A stretch of DNA of 64,000 nt from Streptomyces sp. NRRL B-1140 (GTDB lineage: Bacteria; Actinomycetota; Actinomycetes; Streptomycetales; Streptomycetaceae), in contig NZ_LGEA01000091.1 in the NCBI RefSeq assembly GCF_001280065.1, positions 499,632 to 563,631 of the forward strand, read 5' to 3'. This document shows positions 8,035 through 17,600 of this stretch, piece after piece; position 1 is the first letter of the stretch, and the number at the start of each line of letters is the position of its first letter. Below the pieces are notes generated by a model. The model searched no databases and was not told the origin of the DNA. It worked only from the letters and a program-made list of their open reading frames with translations. The position numbers and the translations under genes were made by a program.

Positions 8035-10505
8035 GGCCCCTCCTCGGGCTTGCGTACCGTCAGGGCGACGGCCTTGATGTCGTTCACGAACCGGTGAGGG
8101 TCCGACATCGAGGTGCCGGACGGGTGGGCGCCCTCCTGGCACTGCCGGACAAGGTCCATCGCACTGGGGCCGCACCGCCTGCGCAGCTCGCCGTAGACCT
8201 CACCGGCCGTCTTCGACGGGTCTCCGAAGAGCCCCAGGGCGGCGATGTCCATCAGCGTGACGGCCCTCGCGACGGTCTTCTCCGCCTCGTGTTCGGCCAT
8301 CCCCGCCCGGTGCAGCCGCAGCCAGGCGGCCTCGGAGAAGGCCCGTTCCAGGACGGCGCGGCAGAGGCTGGGCAGTACATGGGTCATCGCGACCGGCGGG
8401 AGGTTCCGCGTGCGGATCAGGGCGCGTGCGTCGGCCAGTGCCTGACGGACCGGATCGGTCACCCGGCTCACGGTCACCACGGACCGGCCCGCCCGCTCCA
8501 CCTCCAGCACGGACACCGGGAGTTCCTGGTTGGTGAAGGCCCGCTGGAGCCGCGTGTCGTGGGTGAAGACCACGACCTGCCGGGTCTCGCCGAGGTCGTG
8601 CAGCACCTTCGCGAGACCGTGGACCTTGGCGGGATCCATTGACTGCACGGGGTCGTCGATGACGACGAACCCGAAGGGGCTGTCCGGCGCGGCGGCGCGC
8701 GGCAGGAAGAGCGAGAGCGCGAGGGAGTGCAGTTCGCCCTGGCTCATCACACCGAGGGCCGACGCCTCGGTGCCGTCGACGGACACGTCCATCACCAGCT
8801 TGCGCACGTTGGCCTTCTCGCTGCCGGTCAGGCGTACGGAACGCAGGTCCACGCTGCTCTGCTGGCGCAGTTCCTCCCAGATCCGCTGCGAGTGGTCCTC
8901 GAACGGCCGCAGCCGCTCCTCGCGCAGCTCGGCACGCGCCTCCTTGAGCCACTTGCGGGCCGCCCTGACCTGGCTCAGCCGGGGCTTTCCGGCGTACGCG
9001 GGCCGAGCCCGGTCTAGCCAGCCCGCGAGGCGGGTGACACAGGTGCGCCACTCCTCGTCGAGCTTCTCCAGCTCCCGCAGGGCCTCCTCGCGCAGCGCGG
9101 CGCAGGCGTCGGCGAGGACGAGCGCAGCGGTCTCGGCGCGGGCGGCGAGCCGCTCTGCGTCATCGAGCACCCGGCACGCCTGCCACTCCTCCCACGGGTC
9201 CACGAGCGGGGCGGGCAACCACGCGGGGACCGGCGTGATGCGGTAGCGGAGGGCGTCCACCGCGTCCCGCAGTCCGGTGCGGGCCTCCCGCGCTGTCGCG
9301 GCCTCCCGCCGCAGGGTTGCCACCTGCTCGGCGGCCTGCTCGGCCCACGCCTCGTCGAGCGCCCGGTCGTACCCGCACACCGGGCAGGTGTCCTCGTCCT
9401 CGTGTCGGCGGCTGTGCTCCAGGGCCTTGGCCAGCAGTTCCGCGCGCTGGTGGGCGTCCTCGGCGCCCGAGGCACGTACGTCGTCGAGTACGGCGACGGC
9501 CTCGCGCAGCCGGTCCACGGCCGAGCCGACCGCGCCGAGGTCCGGTCCGGCCAGCGCGACGGTCGCGCGCAGTTCCCTCAGGCGGCCCTCGTCCGCGTCG
9601 GGCAGTGCGGTCACGAGGGCGTCAAGCTCGGCGAAGTCGGGCTCGCCCGCCTTGCCGACGACCGCGAGCGCCCGTACCGCCCGCGGGTCGTCCAGTGTGG
9701 ACAACGCCTCGGTGAGTGCGGGCCGTTCGGCCTCGACCTGCTTCAGCGCGGAGTCGAGCGTCTTCTCGATGCCCTGGAGCCGCTCGTCCGCGTCGGTCAG
9801 TTCGCGCAGTCCGAGGATGGCGGCGACCGAGTCGTATTGCTCGCTGGGCCTGCCGTTGAGGACCTTGTCGAGATCCGCGTACGACAGGAAGGGGCTGTAG
9901 TCGTTCAGGGCCCGCTCCCACCCGATGCCGGCGAAGGGCCGACGGCCGTGGCCCGGCCGTCTGAACTCGACCTCGGGGGCGGTGACGTCGTCGCCGGGCC
10001 AGGTGCACGTCAGCGTGGACAGCCGGGGGTCGCCCGCGATGGCGAGGCGGACCTCGACCTTCGGGTCGGCCCCGTCGTGCAGGTTGCGCCAGTGCCGACG
10101 CCACACCTCGCCCCGCCGCTTGTCCAGGCGGGCGGTCCGGCCCGTGAGAGCCGTCTCGGCGCCCTCGGCGAAGCTGGACTTTCCCGAGCCGTTGCGTCCC
10201 ACGACGAGGGTGACGCCGGGCCGCGCGGTCAGCGGCAGACGCGCCTTGCGGCCGATGCCGCGAAAGCCGTTGACGCTGATGGAGTCCAGGAACACCCGCT
10301 GGTCCGGGTGCGGGGCGGCGAGGGCGCCGGAGGCCTCCGTCGCCGTGGCGCCCAGTGCCTCGCGCAGGAGTTCCCGAGGTCCCTCGGCGAGCACCGAACC
10401 TTCGAGGCGGGCGGTCAGGCGGGAGAGCGTCGAGGAGGCGCCTCGGCGGTGCTCGACCTGATGATCGGATGCGTTCGGCTCGTTCTGTGCGGGGTGTTCC
10501 GTCAT
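8031..10505 (-). CDS. SMC/Rad50-like ATPase with zinc-hook motif
   Basis: The 824-residue protein begins at ATG 10505, where GGAGAG lies about 6 bp upstream; an ATG at 10565 would add 20 Arg/Pro-rich residues. An N-terminal lead is followed by SVNGFRGIGRKARLPL and Walker A GRNGSGKS (103-110). A long Glu/Arg/Ala-rich coiled coil comes next, interrupted by a hook CPVCG (Cys374 and Cys377). A second coiled coil follows, then the signature MSQGELHSLALSLF, Walker B FVVIDDPVQSMDP (613 onward) and a switch His in FTHDTRL. The ABC head, coils and hook are those of Rad50/SbcC/RecN-type ATPases. A C-terminal helical domain of about 150 residues has no recognised family. It probably senses or acts on DNA ends or foreign DNA. 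Confidence 0.88.
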   Translation of the reverse strand: MTEHPAQNEPNASDHQVEHRRGASSTLSRLTARLEGSVLAEGPRELLREALGATATEASGALAAPHPDQRVFLDSISVNGFRGIGRKARLPLTARPGVTLVVGRNGSGKSSFAEGAETALTGRTARLDKRRGEVWRRHWRNLHDGADPKVEVRLAIAGDPRLSTLTCTWPGDDVTAPEVEFRRPGHGRRPFAGIGWERALNDYSPFLSYADLDKVLNGRPSEQYDSVAAILGLRELTDADERLQGIEKTLDSALKQVEAERPALTEALSTLDDPRAVRALAVVGKAGEPDFAELDALVTALPDADEGRLRELRATVALAGPDLGAVGSAVDRLREAVAVLDDVRASGAEDAHQRAELLAKALEHSRRHEDEDTCPVCGYDRALDEAWAEQAAEQVATLRREAATAREARTGLRDAVDALRYRITPVPAWLPAPLVDPWEEWQACRVLDDAERLAARAETAALVLADACAALREEALRELEKLDEEWRTCVTRLAGWLDRARPAYAGKPRLSQVRAARKWLKEARAELREERLRPFEDHSQRIWEELRQQSSVDLRSVRLTGSEKANVRKLVMDVSVDGTEASALGVMSQGELHSLALSLFLPRAAAPDSPFGFVVIDDPVQSMDPAKVHGLAKVLHDLGETRQVVVFTHDTRLQRAFTNQELPVSVLEVERAGRSVVTVSRVTDPVRQALADARALIRTRNLPPVAMTHVLPSLCRAVLERAFSEAAWLRLHRAGMAEHEAEKTVARAVTLMDIAALGLFGDPSKTAGEVYGELRRRCGPSAMDLVRQCQEGAHPSGTSMSDPHRFVNDIKAVALTVRKPEEGP

Positions 10506-10644
10506 GGTGCTCTCCGCCCTCCGCGGTCGGTTCCGGGGCCGGGCCGTGCGCTGGGCGAGGGCCATGAGCCTCTCGCTTTGCGCGAGCCCGGTGTGACGGA
10601 ACAGACGTTAGAGGCGGAGAAGTTACTCAATCCATGTTCTCTGC

Positions 10645-10660
10645 GATAACCCTAGTTATC
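10645..10660. promoter_or_regulatory. Palindrome GATAAC-cctA-GTTATC upstream of SMC operon
   Basis: A perfect 6-bp inverted repeat with a 4-bp centre lies upstream of the SMC-like gene and just beyond the stop of the HATPase gene. The same arms and spacing occur at 23127-23142 in the divergent methyltransferase-like/PLD promoter region, and both are followed by a similar ACTCAC stretch. It is probably an operator. The local sequence is AT-rich compared with the surrounding genes. Confidence 0.6.
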
Positions 10661-10671
10661 ACAACTCACGC

Positions 10672-11199
10672 CTACCGTACGGCGGTTGGTTGGGCGACGG
10701 ACACTTCCGCCCACACTGTCTTGCCCAACGGCTGGCGCGGTGCGGAACCCCAGCGCACGGCAAGGGTGTCCACAAGGAGCAGCCCTCGGCCCGACTCTCC
10801 CTCGGGAGTCGACGAAGGCGGCATCGCCGGGGTCCGTTTCCCGGAGGCCGCGTCCGCGACTTCGACGCGGACCAGGCCCGCCGTCGTGTCGAGAGCGACC
10901 CGGATTCCGAAGTCGTGTCCTGGTACCCGACCGTGGAGCACGGCGTTCGCGGCGAGTTCGGCGACCACGAGGGCGACCGCGCACGACGCGTCCGACTCCG
11001 GCGGATACCCCTGCTCCTCCAGGTGCCGTACGGCGAGTTGACGAGCCAGTCGCGCACCCCGGGGTGAGGAAGTGAACTGTGCGACCACAGTTGGCGGTTC
11101 GCTCTGTACGTTCGTCGTTTCTGTCAGCACGGCGTGGTCCGTCCTTGGCTGTCGAGCTAGGGATGTGGCGTGGTGTGCGCGAGTCGTCACGTTCCGCAC
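10672..11199 (-). CDS. HATPase_c_2 ATP-binding regulatory protein
   Basis: The protein is 175 residues with a GTG start at 11199; a shorter GTG start (VLTETTNVQSE) is possible. It has the anti-sigma-factor/RsbW-type kinase fold: N box AVALVVAELAANAVLHGRV, G1-like VRVEVADAAS and G2-like ESGRGLLLVDTLAVRWG. In Streptomyces such proteins are very often encoded beside an XRE-DUF5753 regulator and a DUF397 protein, as here (11279 and 12099). They are thought to take part in developmental or stress control. The pair is divergently transcribed from about 80 bp. Confidence 0.85.
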   Translation of the reverse strand: MRNVTTRAHHATSLARQPRTDHAVLTETTNVQSEPPTVVAQFTSSPRGARLARQLAVRHLEEQGYPPESDASCAVALVVAELAANAVLHGRVPGHDFGIRVALDTTAGLVRVEVADAASGKRTPAMPPSSTPEGESGRGLLLVDTLAVRWGSAPRQPLGKTVWAEVSVAQPTAVR

Positions 11200-11278
11200 T
11201 CAAGAGTCGTCCGGTCGCCCTACGCTCAACAGGTGACGCGGCCTTACTTTTCGACCCGTAAGGAACGGAAGTGACGCT

Positions 11279-12226
11279 TTGGCCAACGGAATTGACCCCG
11301 GTACGTCGATGGCCGCGCTGTTCGGCGCGCGAGTCCGCAGACTCCGTCTGGCGGCCGGACTGACCCAGACCGAACTGGGCGACAAGGTCCATGTGGTGGG
11401 CACGCGCATCACGCAGATCGAGCGGTCGTCCGGGGCGAAGCCGACGCTGGAGCTGGCGCGAGCGCTGGATGTGGTCCTCGGTGCGGACGACTTGCTCGTG
11501 GAGCTGTGGCCGTACGTCTACCGGGAGGCGTTTCCGGACTGGTCGCGGAGGTTCATGGAGTGCGCGGAGCGGGCGGTGGTGATCCGCGAGTACGCGGCGC
11601 ATGTGGTACCAGGTCTGTTGCAGACTGAGTCGTACGCGCGGGCGGTACTGAGCGTCGGTCTGACGCTCGGCAGTAAGGAGCAGTTGGAGGAGCGGGTCGC
11701 CGTTCGCATGGGGCGGCAGAAGCATCTCGGCACGCCTGACCGGCCCGAGTTGTGGGTGGTCCTCGACGAGGCGGTGATTCGGCGCCCGGTCGGTGGGCAG
11801 GCGGTGATGTGCGAGCAGTTGGAACGACTGCTGGAAATTATGAGGGCCCGTCACATCACCTTGCAGGTACTGCCGTTTGATCAGGGTGAGCACGACGTCA
11901 TGGGTGGTTCGCTCACCGTTCTCGCCATGCCGGACGGCTCGGAGATCGCCTACACCGAGGGTGCACACTACGGCCAGCTCATCGAGGATCCGGACGAAGT
12001 CAGGCGCTACTCGCTGACCTACGATCGACTGCGGGCGGAAGCTCTGCCCCCGCTCATGTCACTCGACATGATCCGATCCGTGCTGGAGGACAACCGCCAT
12101 GGCTCGAATCTCCCGTCCCGAACTCAACGACGCCGCTTGGCGCAGGAGCAGTTACAGCAATCAGGAGGGCGGCAACTGCGTGGAGGTCGCCGACGGACTC
12201 CAGGAGGCCGTCGTCCCCGTCCGTGA
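11279..12226 (+). CDS. XRE-family regulator with DUF5753 (WhiJ/AbaA-like)
   Basis: An N-terminal helix-turn-helix (LRLAAGLTQTELGDKVHV, then GTRITQIERSS) is followed by the DUF5753 domain, including VVPGLLQTESYARAVLS, VLDEAVIRRPVGG and ITLQVLPFDQGEHDVMGGSLTVL. The protein is 315 residues, starting at TTG 11279 or possibly ATG 11309. The last 40 or so residues are Arg/Gln-rich and run 128 bp into the next gene in another frame. Most family members end near the EDNRH position, so the tail may be a read-on after loss of a stop. It probably represses or activates its own cluster and binds the DUF397 partner. Confidence 0.88.
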   Translation: MANGIDPGTSMAALFGARVRRLRLAAGLTQTELGDKVHVVGTRITQIERSSGAKPTLELARALDVVLGADDLLVELWPYVYREAFPDWSRRFMECAERAVVIREYAAHVVPGLLQTESYARAVLSVGLTLGSKEQLEERVAVRMGRQKHLGTPDRPELWVVLDEAVIRRPVGGQAVMCEQLERLLEIMRARHITLQVLPFDQGEHDVMGGSLTVLAMPDGSEIAYTEGAHYGQLIEDPDEVRRYSLTYDRLRAEALPPLMSLDMIRSVLEDNRHGSNLPSRTQRRRLAQEQLQQSGGRQLRGGRRRTPGGRRPRP

Positions 12227-12320
12227 CAGCAAGGTCCCGCACGGTCCGGCACTGTGCTTCGAGGCCGCCTCCTGGGCCGCCTTCATAGGCGAGGTGAAGG
12301 CCGGAGGGCACCGTCACTGA
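12099..12320 (+). CDS. DUF397 domain protein
   Basis: This 73-residue protein has the family hallmarks AAWRRSSYSNQEGGNCVEVAD, PVRDSKVPHGPAL and WAAFIGEVK. DUF397 proteins are the small partners of XRE-DUF5753 regulators in Streptomyces and behave like modulators or antitoxin-like binding partners. The gene starts inside the 3' end of the regulator gene (128-bp overlap), which is more than usual for this pair. Confidence 0.9.
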   Translation: MARISRPELNDAAWRRSSYSNQEGGNCVEVADGLQEAVVPVRDSKVPHGPALCFEAASWAAFIGEVKAGGHRH

Positions 12321-12460
12321 GTCCGCCGGGCTCTGGTCACGGTCCACGTCCCGGGCTCACCGGACCCTTGTCCGCCAGGGCCCGGCAGGCCGCTGACCTC
12401 CCTAAAGAACCTGGGGAAAGAACTACCCCCCCACCCACCCTCCCCGGCCGCACGGCTGGC

Positions 12461-12478
12461 GTCACTCGTCCGAGTGAC
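12461..12478. promoter_or_regulatory. Palindrome GTCACTCG-TC-CGAGTGAC
   Basis: A perfect 8-bp inverted repeat with a 2-bp centre lies about 125 bp upstream of the helix-turn-helix gene at 12603 and about 140 bp past the DUF397 stop. The size and symmetry fit a dimeric repressor site, and the regulator may be the product of the next gene. No loop or T-run suggests a terminator. Confidence 0.4.
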
Positions 12479-12602
12479 CGGCTTGCAGGGTCGGGATACG
12501 GACGGTTACGTTCGCCGCGACAACAGCACACAGACTTCGGCCCCCGGCCGGGATTGCCGTCCCGATCGAGGGCCTGACCGATCGAGAAGGAACGACTTCC
12601 CG

Positions 12603-13508
12603 ATGGCTGACTCGCAGTCTAACGCGCCCTCGCGCGCCCGCGCCGGAGCTCCGACCTCCGGCGTGATCCACGTCCGCACCCGGCTGACGGCCGACTTCAC
12701 GGTGATCTCCAACGCCCTCGCCCAGCGACGCGGCAGCGCGGTCACGGTCGGCGTCGCGGCGTACATCTCCTCGCTGCCGGACGGCACCCCCGTGACCATC
12801 CCGGCCCTGTGCAAGCACTTCAGCGAGGGCGAGATCCTGATCTCGCGGGCGCTCAGGGAGTTGGAAGCGGCCGGATACCTGGAGCGCCGCCGCGAGCGGA
12901 CGTCCACCGGGCACGTCCGTACCCGCACGTACTTCTACGACGTGCCCGGCGGCGATCCGAACACGGAACCGGACCCAGACCCGGACGGGCCTCCCGAGCC
13001 GCCGAAGCCGCGCGGGCCTCGAAAGCAGGGCGCCGCCGCTGCGGTTGCACCAGCGTCCGCGCCCCCGGAGGAGACGGTGGCCGCGCCGGCGCCCGCACCA
13101 GCCGGGACGGAGGTACTGGTCCCGCTCGCCGATGCCGACCCCAAAGCCGTCGCCGTACTAACCGGCCTGCGCCGGGTCGACCCCCGCCTCATCCTGTCCG
13201 CGCAGGAAACCGCCCGCCTCGCCCCGGCCGTCGCCCGGTGGCTCGCGGCGGGCCTGCTGCCCACGCACATCACGGACCACCTCACCGCACGGCTGCCGGA
13301 CTACTTCCTCACCCGCCCGGTCGGTATCCTCGCCTACCGCCTCAAGGAGACTCCCCTGCCGGTACCAGCCAGAAGCGCGGAACCCGCCGTGCGCCCGATG
13401 GTCGCGCCCCTGCGGAACTGCGACGGCTGCGACCGGGCCTTCCGCTCGAAGGCACCAGGCCGCTGCCGGGGCTGCCGGACCGGGGACCAATTCCGTGCGG
13501 CCGGCTGA
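12603..13508 (+). CDS. Winged-helix DNA-binding protein with C-terminal zinc-finger-like tail
   Basis: The 301-residue protein starts at ATG 12603 after AGAAGGAACGA. Residues about 20-105 form a helix-turn-helix region of the kind found in many Streptomyces accessory proteins (VISNALAQRRGSAVTVGVAA, PALCKHFSEGEILISRALRE, LEAAGYLERRRERTSTG, TRTYFYDVP). A Pro/Glu-rich linker follows, and then a second helical domain (DPRLILSAQETARLAPAVAR and HITDHLTARLPDYF). The C-terminus has CDGCDRAF and CRGCRTG, a four-Cys putative zinc site. Such proteins are common in mobile regions. The target and function are unknown. Confidence 0.8.
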   Translation: MADSQSNAPSRARAGAPTSGVIHVRTRLTADFTVISNALAQRRGSAVTVGVAAYISSLPDGTPVTIPALCKHFSEGEILISRALRELEAAGYLERRRERTSTGHVRTRTYFYDVPGGDPNTEPDPDPDGPPEPPKPRGPRKQGAAAAVAPASAPPEETVAAPAPAPAGTEVLVPLADADPKAVAVLTGLRRVDPRLILSAQETARLAPAVARWLAAGLLPTHITDHLTARLPDYFLTRPVGILAYRLKETPLPVPARSAEPAVRPMVAPLRNCDGCDRAFRSKAPGRCRGCRTGDQFRAAG

Positions 13509-13593
13509 GCCGATGACCGGGTGTGCGGTCCACCCGCAGGTGGGAGGCTTGATGTGGCACGATTCGAAATCCGGCGCCAAGAGGAGGTGGGGC

Positions 13594-14250
13594 ATGGTCG
13601 ACAGGTTCGACGACGGACTTCTGACGCCCACGGAAACGGCCTCCTACCTTGAGATTCCGCAGTCGACTCTCACGTCGTGGCTGAAGAACAAGGCCGCTGG
13701 AGCACCGCTGGTCCACCAGGTCGAGCCGGTGCGGAAGGGACAGCCCTCGGTTCCGTTCATCGCTGTGGCCGAGGCGCACGTCCTGCGTTCCCTTCGCTCC
13801 CTGGGACTCCGCATGAGCGAGATCAGGGAGGCGGCAGCTGCTGTACGGGACGCCTTCGACACCCCCTACGGCCTTGTGTCGCAGCGGATCGCCACGGATG
13901 GCGTGGACATCTTCATCGAGCACGGTTGGGGAGATCTGCGCAGAGCCCGCGACGGCCAGGTCCCCATCCACGAAGTGGTCTCCGACTATCTCCGCTACCT
14001 CACGTGGGAACCGGGCGACGACTTCCCCTCCAGCCTGCGGCTGAGGCAGTACCCGGACTCCGTCCCCGTCGTGATCGATCCGAGGTTCGGCCACGGTCTC
14101 CCCGTGGTGGCCGCCAACCGCGTCACGGTCCAGGCCATCACCGACCTGTGGGAGGCGGGGGAGACCGTCGAGGACATCGCGTACGACTACGACATGACGC
14201 CTGAGCAGGTGGACGCCCTCTGCCGGGCCGTGGTGCACCTTGCCGCCTGA
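13594..14250 (+). CDS. DUF433 antitoxin of a PIN-like toxin-antitoxin pair
   Basis: The 218-residue protein starts at ATG 13594 behind GAGGAGGTGG. The N-terminal half has a MerR/excisionase-like DNA-binding look (LTPTETASYLEIPQSTLTSWL). The C-terminal 60 residues are a DUF433 domain: VVIDPRFGHGLPVVAANRVT, IADLW-like ITDLWEAGETVEDIAYDYDM, then TPEQVDALCRAV. DUF433 proteins are usual antitoxins for DUF5615/PIN-like nucleases, and one follows here with a 4-codon overlap. It probably represses its own promoter and, when the toxin was intact, neutralised it. Confidence 0.85.
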   Translation: MVDRFDDGLLTPTETASYLEIPQSTLTSWLKNKAAGAPLVHQVEPVRKGQPSVPFIAVAEAHVLRSLRSLGLRMSEIREAAAAVRDAFDTPYGLVSQRIATDGVDIFIEHGWGDLRRARDGQVPIHEVVSDYLRYLTWEPGDDFPSSLRLRQYPDSVPVVIDPRFGHGLPVVAANRVTVQAITDLWEAGETVEDIAYDYDMTPEQVDALCRAVVHLAA

Positions 14251-14626
14251 GTTCTTCCTCGACCGGAATCTCGGTCGCCGTGTCGCGGAAGGGCTGAGAG
14301 CCTGCGGATGGACGGTTCACCGCATCGGGGACGTCTTTCCTGACGACGGACAGGACGTTCCGGACGAGGAGTGGATCACGTACGGTCTCGACCGGTCCTG
14401 AGTTCCGCTGTCGAAGGACGGGCGGATCAAGACCCGGGACCTGGAGATCCGGCCCGTCCTGGAGCGCGAGGCGGTGCTGTTCTACCTGGACAACCAGCAG
14501 CTTCGCAGCGTCGAGATGGTCGAGCGCCTCGTCGCACGCCGTGACGCGATCCACCAGGCTGTCGAGAAGGGCGGCCCGGCGGCCTACGCCGTGCGGCACG
14601 ACCGTATTGAGCGCACCTGGCCGTGA
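14240..14626 (+). pseudogene. PIN-like toxin interrupted by an in-frame TGA
   Basis: From a TTG at 14240 the frame reads PPEFFLDRNLGRRVAEGLRA, TVHRIGDVFPDDGQDVPDEE and WITYGLDRS, then a TGA at 14399-14401. It continues open as VPLSKDGRIKTRD and EREAVLFYLDNQQL to TGA 14624-14626. The pieces line up with DUF5615/Mut7-C-like PIN toxins: an Asp near the start, DEEWI, a Lys-Asp-Gly-Arg-Ile segment and an aliphatic strand before Leu. Relatives usually have Trp or another residue before VPL, so a TGG to TGA change is likely. Frame is otherwise kept, which suggests recent inactivation. Confidence 0.82.
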
Positions 14627-14665
14627 CGGGAGGGCGTCCCTGGTGGAACCCTCCCGTACGCGTTG

Positions 14666-17600
14666 CTACTTCGCGGCGGGCGCCCAGAGGGCTGCCACGA
14701 TCTCCATCTGCTTGAGGACCAGGTCGACCGCCTCGCGCTCCTCCTCCGGCGGGTAGTCGAACATCGCCAGCACGCGGCGGATGCGGGTGCGTAGCTTGGC
14801 CCGGACAGGTTCGCGGGACAGCCAGTCGACGGAGAGGTTCTTCTGGATGTCCCTGACGAGGGCGCGGGCGATCTTGGCAAGGGTGTCGTCGCCGCCTTCC
14901 ATCGCCTCGGCCATGTCGCGGTGGGCGACGGCGTCGTAGAAAGCCAGCTCGGCGTGGGTCAGCGGCGGGTCGAACCGCTCGCCGCGGCGGGCTTCCGCCG
15001 ACACCTCCCGTGCCAGGGCGGCGAGTTCGGCGATGACCTGGGCGCTGGTGAGCTGCTGGAGCATGTAGCGCCTCATCAGGTCGTTCAGGCGCTCGGTGAA
15101 GCTCTCGTTGCGGACGACGTTGTGCTTGGTCACCTCGCGCATCTTCTGCTGGATCATGCGGCGCAGGGCCTCGGTGACCAGGTGCGGGGTCTCGGAGTTC
15201 TCCAGCTTGCGCAGCTGCGCCTCGTTGAGGCGGGTGATGTCCAGCCGACCGATGCCGGCCTCCGCGTACAGGTCGGTGATCTCGTCGGCGTCGACGACCG
15301 AGGCGGCGAGGGCTTGCAGATAGCGCTGGACCTCGGCGCTGAGCGGCTCTCCGTTAGCTTCGCGCCGGGCCGCGTCGATTTTGATCATCCAAGCCCGGAC
15401 CTCACTGAAGAAGGAGATGTCACGACGCCAGTCGTCCATGTCCTCGCAGCGCTCGGCGATCTCCTTGCTCATCGCGCACACCCGGTAGAAGCGGTCCAGA
15501 CGGGCGGCGCTGTCCTTGAAGCGGACGGAGAGCGGCTTGGTGCCGGGCTCGACCTTGTTGCCAGGGTTCTTCGGGTCCAGGAGGAAGTCGGCGGTCCGGC
15601 GCAGTGCGCGCCTGCGGGAGTCAGGGCGACCGGTGTCGGCCAGCCACTCCTTCCAACGGCACCCGGCCAGCAGGCCCTTGATGGTGGCGATCTCGTTCTT
15701 GACCTCGGTGACGGCCCGTTCGATGTCCGCGCCGAGGGTCTGGTCCTTGCGGTCCTGGTCCGAGTACTCGCGCAGGGCCTTGGTGAGGTTGTCGGTGAGG
15801 GGCGCGTAGCCGACGAGGAGGCCGTCCTGCTTGCCGCGGAAACGGCGGTTCACGCGGGCGAGCGCCTGCATCAGGTTGGCGCCCTGCATCGGGCGGTCCA
15901 TGTACAGGGTGTGGATGGGCGGCGCGTCGTAGCCGGTGAGCAGCATCGAGTGGACGATGAGCAGTTCCAGCTCGTCGTCGGGGTCCTTGGCGCGCTTCTG
16001 GACTACCTTCTGCTGGGACTTGCGCAGTGAGTGCTTGCGCAGGTGCTCGGGGTCGGAGCGGTCACCATGGAAGACGATCTTCATGACGCCCTTGTCGACC
16101 TCATCACTGACCCAGCCGGGCCGCCGCTCGGCCAGCGCGTCGAAGACCCGTACGCAGATCTCGCGGGTCGCGCACACGACCATCGCCTTGCCGGGGGCGC
16201 CGATGTCGGGCTTGACCAGTTCGCGGCGCTGCTCCCAGTGGGCGATCAGGTCGTCGGCGAGCTTGGCTATACGGTCCTCGGCGCCGTAGAGCGTGTTCAT
16301 CGTCGTGGCGTACTGGATGGCTCGGCGGCGCTCGGCGTCGTCCATGCCCTCGGTGAGGGTGTTGGCCTGCTCGTCGAGCGTGTTCGGGTCGACGTCCTTG
16401 GGCAGGTCGACCTTGATGACACGCGGCTCGTGGAAGACGCGGACCGTGGCCCCGTCGTCTACGGCGCGCTTCAGGTCGTAGATGTCGATGTACTCGCCGA
16501 AGACAGCACGGGTATCGGCCTCGGCCTTCGAGATGGGCGTACCGGTGAAGGCGAGCAGGGTGGCGTACGGCAGGGCGTCGCGCAGGTGGCGGGCGTAGCC
16601 GTCGAGGCTGTCGTAGTGCGAGCGGTGGGCTTCGTCGACGATGACCAGGATGTTGCGGCGCTCGGAGAGGAGCGGGTGCGACTTGCCGGCGTCCTTCTCC
16701 TCCTTGCTCAGGCCGAACTTCTGGAGGGTGGTGAAGAGGACCCCGCCGACGGTACGCCTCTTCAGCTCGACGCGGAGATCTTCACGCGTGTTGAGCTGGT
16801 GAGCCTTTGTCTCCAGCAGAGTTTCACTGTCGAGGAAAGTGTCGTAGAGCTGGTCGTCGAGGTCGTTGCGGTCGGTGATGACGACGATGGTGGGGTTGTT
16901 GAGTGCCGGGTGGCGGAGGACGAGCGCGGCCGTCTCCACCATCTCCTCCGACTTGCCGGCGCCCTGCGTGTGCCAGACGACGCCGGCCTGGCCGTTCGTC
17001 CGTGCCGCCTCGACGACGGCGTCCACGGCCTTGTTCACGGCGAAGTACTGGTGCGGCTTCGCGATGCGCTTGCCGGTCAGGGGCTCGCCCGGCTTGGGCG
17101 GGGGGAAGTTGACGAAGTTGCGGGTGAGGGAGAGGAACCGCTCCTGCGTGAACAGGCCATGCAGGGCCAGGTTCAGCGCGTCGATGCCGTCGTAGCCGGG
17201 CTCGTTGGTGTCGACCGGCTTGCCCTCGTGGTCGACGTTCCAGGGTGCGAAGTGCTCGTACGGCGTGAATGCCGTGCCGTACTTGGCGGTTATGCCGTCC
17301 GAGACCAGGCAGAGCACGTTGTAGCGGAACGCGATCGGGAACTCCGAGACGTACGTCTGGAGTTGGGCGTGCGCTGACTTCAGGGTCGCGTTCTCGTCAG
17401 AGGCGCTCTTGAGTTCGACGACGGCGAGGGGGAGGCCGTTGACGTACAGGACGATGTCGAAGCGGCGGTGACTGCCGTCGGTGTCCCTGACCGTGACCTG
17501 GTTGACGGCGAGGTAGCTGTTCGCGTCAGGGTCCGTGAAGTCGACGAGGCGGACGGTGGGGGTCTGCTCAGCGCCGAACTCGTCGGTGTAGGTGAGGCGA

